From Clavelina lepadiformis (Eukaryota; Chordata; Ascidiacea; Aplousobranchia; Clavelinidae): 64,000 nt of DNA. Positions 60,756 through 64,000 of the stretch are shown one piece after another (within the stretch, counting starts at the first letter, position 1; the number at the start of each line of letters is the position of its first letter). Position numbers and translations under genes: made by a program. The stretch spans positions 806,001 to 870,000 of the forward strand of contig NC_135244.1 of NCBI RefSeq assembly GCF_947623445.1, read 5' to 3'. Under the pieces are notes generated by a model. It saw only the letters and a program-made list of their open reading frames with translations. It searched no databases and was not told the origin of the DNA.

Positions 60756-61210
60756 GTTGGAAATTTGTAGAAAATGGAACTCCGCGGACTTCCCCATTGT
60801 TGTCAAGCATTCCCAATTGTAAGCTTCGAGATTTCCAGCACCAGATTTAAGTTGATGTTGTCTGAACCGTTTTAACCAAAATTTAATGTAAAATAAGAAA
60901 CAGAATATACTTTAGTTTGGCACGTTTTAAGTTTCACAGTTCACCTGAAGAAGCAAGCTAATGCTTGCGAAAGCTCGTGTCGAAAAGTATAAAGTTAACC
61001 TTAAGAGTGCCAGATTTAAGTTGTTTGATTTTATGGTGTCAAAAACGCTAATTTAGAGATTGCTTCTTACAGGCGGCGAAGAAACTTCGGGAAGTGAAAC
61101 AGCACATCACAGGGCGGACGCATTTGCTCATTTCATTCATTGAAAGAACCCTGTAGTTGGGTGACCTGTTTGAAGAACAGATTAAGAACATTTGCAATAA
61201 AAATCTGTGC
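60756..61210. other. Second non-array segment in unit E, with hairpin
   Basis: About 455 bp replaces roughly 120 bp of the usual flank. It contains a perfect 6-bp hairpin, GCAAGC-TAAT-GCTTGC at 60953-60968, set between GAAGAA and GAAAGCTCG. No coding frame is seen. Confidence 0.5.
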
Positions 61211-61882
61211 AACAGCTTAACCATAAAGAAACTTGAGTAAGACAGCTGTTCTGTTCATCATCTTGTATGTTCTTGCTGATATATTTTCTTAATGTCATGG
61301 AATTGAAATCACTTTTAAACTTTACCGTTTCAGTATTGTCATCCTCAAGAGGGCGCCATAATCAAAACTACTGTGTAGACTACATAAAATGAAACGCATT
61401 ATTACCTTAATACAGTCGTTCAATTTAGTAGCTAATTATTCAATAATTATTTGCAACCGAGCAATAAACTTTAAAATTTATTTTATTTTGCGTTAAAAAT
61501 GTTTAGAATGAAACAACCAGCGCTAAAATCGAGGCAAATTCTGTGCAATGTCATTTGTCAGATCAGAGTATATGACAACAGAAACCAAATATTATTTGTT
61601 GCAATAACCTTCAATAAAACAAACATAATTGTTCTAAAAATGAACAATGATATTCATTAATAAAAATTTCAAGGCATCTAGAAATTCGGTGAAAATATTC
61701 CTTTACTTTAAAACTTATATTTTTCTACAGGAACCATATCGTTTAAAACATTTAGAAATCATTTCATGCTTTAAACAGTCCTTGCTCCGTGCTTTGAAAA
61801 CATGATTTTGTTTCTGTGCATGGAACGTTTTTGCAATATTCCTGTGTGTGATCAATTTACCTTTAAAAATTGTTAACTCACT

Positions 61883-61936
61883 TTTTATGCGCGAGGTTAT
61901 TATTGCCTAATTAGTGATTTCGTGATGGTGACGTAG
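61883..61936 (+). promoter_or_regulatory. Conserved 5' module, unit F
   Basis: Same arrangement as in unit A, with TAATTA at 61908-61913. Confidence 0.5.
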
Positions 61937-62508
61937 CCAAATTCCATTTTGTGTTGGCACAGGCTGCGGAGCGGTTGTGAAAAGAAACAGTTTCGTTAGT
62001 GTTTTTTTTCGCTTGCAATTGTGTGATGGTTTGGAACTTTTAGAAAGTTTGCAAAGTTTCAGTGCCAGACATAAATGAGGTTGGGTTTGTCGACAAGTGC
62101 TGCAACGCTGGTGCTTGAATGTTTGACAAGCTCTTTTTGTTAAGAAGGAGAACAATAAATCTGACAGTTTTGTGATGTCATAATCAGGTCGGAGCAGTAA
62201 ATCACAACCTCAACCTGTTGCTAAAGATTTTACTTTTTACTTACAGACGTTTAAGGTTTGCTTGTGCTGAAAATGTTAAAGCCATGAAACTTTTATCAAA
62301 ATTTTACATTATTGTTTCTTTAGAAAACTAAGTTCATAATCAGGTTTGATCAGACTCAGCAACAAAAATAAACTCTATTTGTTGTAACAAATGTTACTTA
62401 AGTTAAAGTTCTGACTGCGCCGAGTCAGTTAAAAATTAAGACTTTACGCAAATTGTTTCGTTATTTTCCCACTGAAAGCTTGTTTTGAAGTTGGAAGAAA
62501 TCATTAAA

Positions 62509-64000
62509 ATGTGTAAGTATTTGATGATATATTTGTTGTTGTTGCTAAGATGCATTGGTGCTAGATTTTCTAGCACTAATGGAAAAAATGCACCATTTGT
62601 TCCCAGCTTTCAGTTTCAAACTATTAGAACTAACCATTGTGCTTTTTCATTTTAACGGATCTCCTTTAAATTATGCTCCCAACTTACGATATTCCTGTTG
62701 CAGAAATATTATGATCCTAGATTAAAACCTGTGTTTGATGTCAAAGGATAATTTTACATTTATTTTAGCAGATAAAATGGAAACGGAACAAGAAACCAGA
62801 ACGGTTTTATCCCACGAACAAATCAAGATACTTGAGATTGAGTATGAACGCAACCCATTCATCACCATTGGTAGACAGAAACAAATTGCTGAGGAATTCA
62901 ATGTGGACATAATTGTTATTAGAAGATGGTTCCTTGAACGTCGTTCAAATGACCAATATCAAGTTAGAGAGAAAACTGAGCTAGGGCCAAACTCAATTAA
63001 CCTCAACGAAAACGCTTCGTCAAGCTCATCGTTGTTTACAACAGCGACACCTGTGGCAGGACTTCAGTCTGTCGACTCTAGTCCGACGTCTTACTTTCCA
63101 TCCCACCATTACATGACGTTTCCAAGTCTCGATGGAGTTGGTCCGACAAATGTGACGTCACAAGGAAACAGCTTAAGATCTGGCCAAGCTGCTGTTGCCG
63201 ACACCACGCCGAGTATGTAATTGTGTAACAAAAATTTATTAAGAGATTTGCTATAAACCAACTGATATTTCTCGATTGTTTTTACTTCAGCAAGTAGTCA
63301 GCAAAACACAACAATCCAACCTCAGTATTCGAATCAGCAGAGAGTGTTGCGGAAGAAAGAAGTTCAACACCGCCCTCATTACAGCGACTTTGAAAATAGA
63401 AAATCTCTTATATTATGGCATTTGAACTCCTTCATTCAAAGGAACTTATAACTAAAAAGAAAGCAATAGAAGGAGAACACGTGTTCTACCACAGGCGATA
63501 TCTTTGGATGTGTCTGTGTTACTTGACCGTTTTTAATTGTTTAGGATGAAGAGGTTTGAAACCAACCGACATGAGCCTGAAACAAGCGGCGCTGCCAATA
63601 TTATGAAGCATACACAAGGAAGCGGTCAATCTTCGCATCAACGCCAGGTTATTGATGACGCAGCAGCTTCATCGTCATATTCTGAAACGGCTTCGTTCAC
63701 CAACTCTGCACCAGGTAAATATATTTAGCGATATTAAAATAAGTTTTAAAATCAAGGTAATATTTTTCCATTCCTTTTCAGCTGAAGGAAGTCCATTTGA
63801 TTGCCAAGATAAAATCGATTTTACTATGAAGCAGCTGAACTTTTTGGAGGACGAATTTGTTTACTGCGACAGTCTCCAATCTTTGAGATTGTGGTACATT
63901 TCTTGTGCACTCAAAGTATCCGAAACGAAGGTTGAACGGTGGTTTGAGATAAGACGCAAATCAATCAAAAAGAAAAAAAAGAGAAAGTTTCCAACGTCTG
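62509..64000 (+). CDS. Divergent triple-homeodomain protein, copy F (partial)
   Basis: The exons visible are 62509-62512 (ATG+T), 62772-63212, one starting 63291, 63545-63714 and 63782 to the window edge. Homeodomain 1 (VLSHEQIKILEIEYERN ... IRRWFLERRSND) has Glu at 51. Homeodomain 2 (VERWFEIRRKS) has Ile. The exon 2 linker (GLQSVDSSPTSYFPSHHYM) is almost the same as in copy A. Exon 4 has the 13-codon deletion shared with copy E. No stop is seen apart from the exon 3 problem common to A and E. Homeodomain 3 should lie just beyond the window. Confidence 0.7.

Larger units (their letters stand above)
55586..61830 (+). repeat. Homeobox array unit E (about 6.2 kb, with insertions)
   Basis: This unit is longer than its neighbours because unrelated sequence interrupts its 3' flank at about 58552-60534 and again at about 60756-61210. 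Array similarity resumes after each. Its gene has the most canonical homeodomains. Confidence 0.8.
61831..64000 (+). repeat. Homeobox array unit F (cut by window end)
   Basis: This is the 5' part of a sixth unit. Its leader region (62200-62530) is nearly identical to that of unit D, while its coding exon 2 is closest to unit A, a mosaic. Confidence 0.8.

Noticed and set aside
1-64000. CRISPR arrays, bacterial operons, rRNA/tRNA genes, LTR or other virus-like elements
   Set aside because: I saw no direct-repeat/spacer pattern, no cloverleaf or rRNA core sequence, and no reverse transcriptase, integrase, capsid or envelope motifs in the translated frames.

Overview
The window looks like genomic DNA of a compact, AT-rich chordate, most likely an ascidian tunicate close to Ciona. 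The evidence is the many small introns (often 40-400 bp), the metazoan domain mix (MAM-GAIN adhesion GPCR, NACHT receptor, galectin, homeodomains) and the small intergenic spaces. The species is inferred; no marker gene names it. Exon models were built by hand from reading frames, GT/AG sites and codon phase. For four of the five multi-exon genes upstream of the array, all or nearly all junctions keep phase.

Layout. 1-4.8 kb: no convincing gene, one hAT-like MITE. 4.8-9.0 kb (+): an NHL-repeat beta-propeller protein in 7 exons. 10.4-21.0 kb (+): a 17-exon gene for a large Ser/Glu/Lys-rich protein I do not recognise. 22.3-27.1 kb (-): a 17-exon adhesion GPCR with signal peptide, MAM domain, GAIN/GPS and seven membrane helices. 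29.7 kb (+): a small unrecognised protein. 30.9-32.5 kb (+): a secreted lectin that joins a short collagen stretch and a coiled coil to a galectin domain. 35.0-37.7 kb (-): a NACHT receptor of the NLR type with no death-fold domain that I can find.

40.7-64.0 kb is a head-to-tail array of divergent homeobox genes. Each full unit (about 4.3 kb) carries a conserved 5' module, a 4-nt first coding exon (ATG+T), and exons for three separate homeodomains, each with the canonical 37-residue spacing from helix 1 to Trp48, followed by a conserved C-terminal peptide. Two copies (A, C) look largely intact, one (E) has lost its tail, one (D) is broken, one (B) is a 3' fragment, and the last (F) runs off the window. 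One exon junction (exon 3 to 4) could not be resolved in any copy. The near-invariant homeodomain Asn51 is lost from homeodomain 1 in every readable copy and from many of the others. I know of no described family with this layout; it is the best candidate for an undescribed system here.

The collagen-galectin, NLR and adhesion GPCR lie within 15 kb of each other and could all act in recognition or immunity, but nothing in the sequence links them functionally. A genome-scale signal, the palindrome TGACGTCA, occurs at least 27 times against fewer than one expected.
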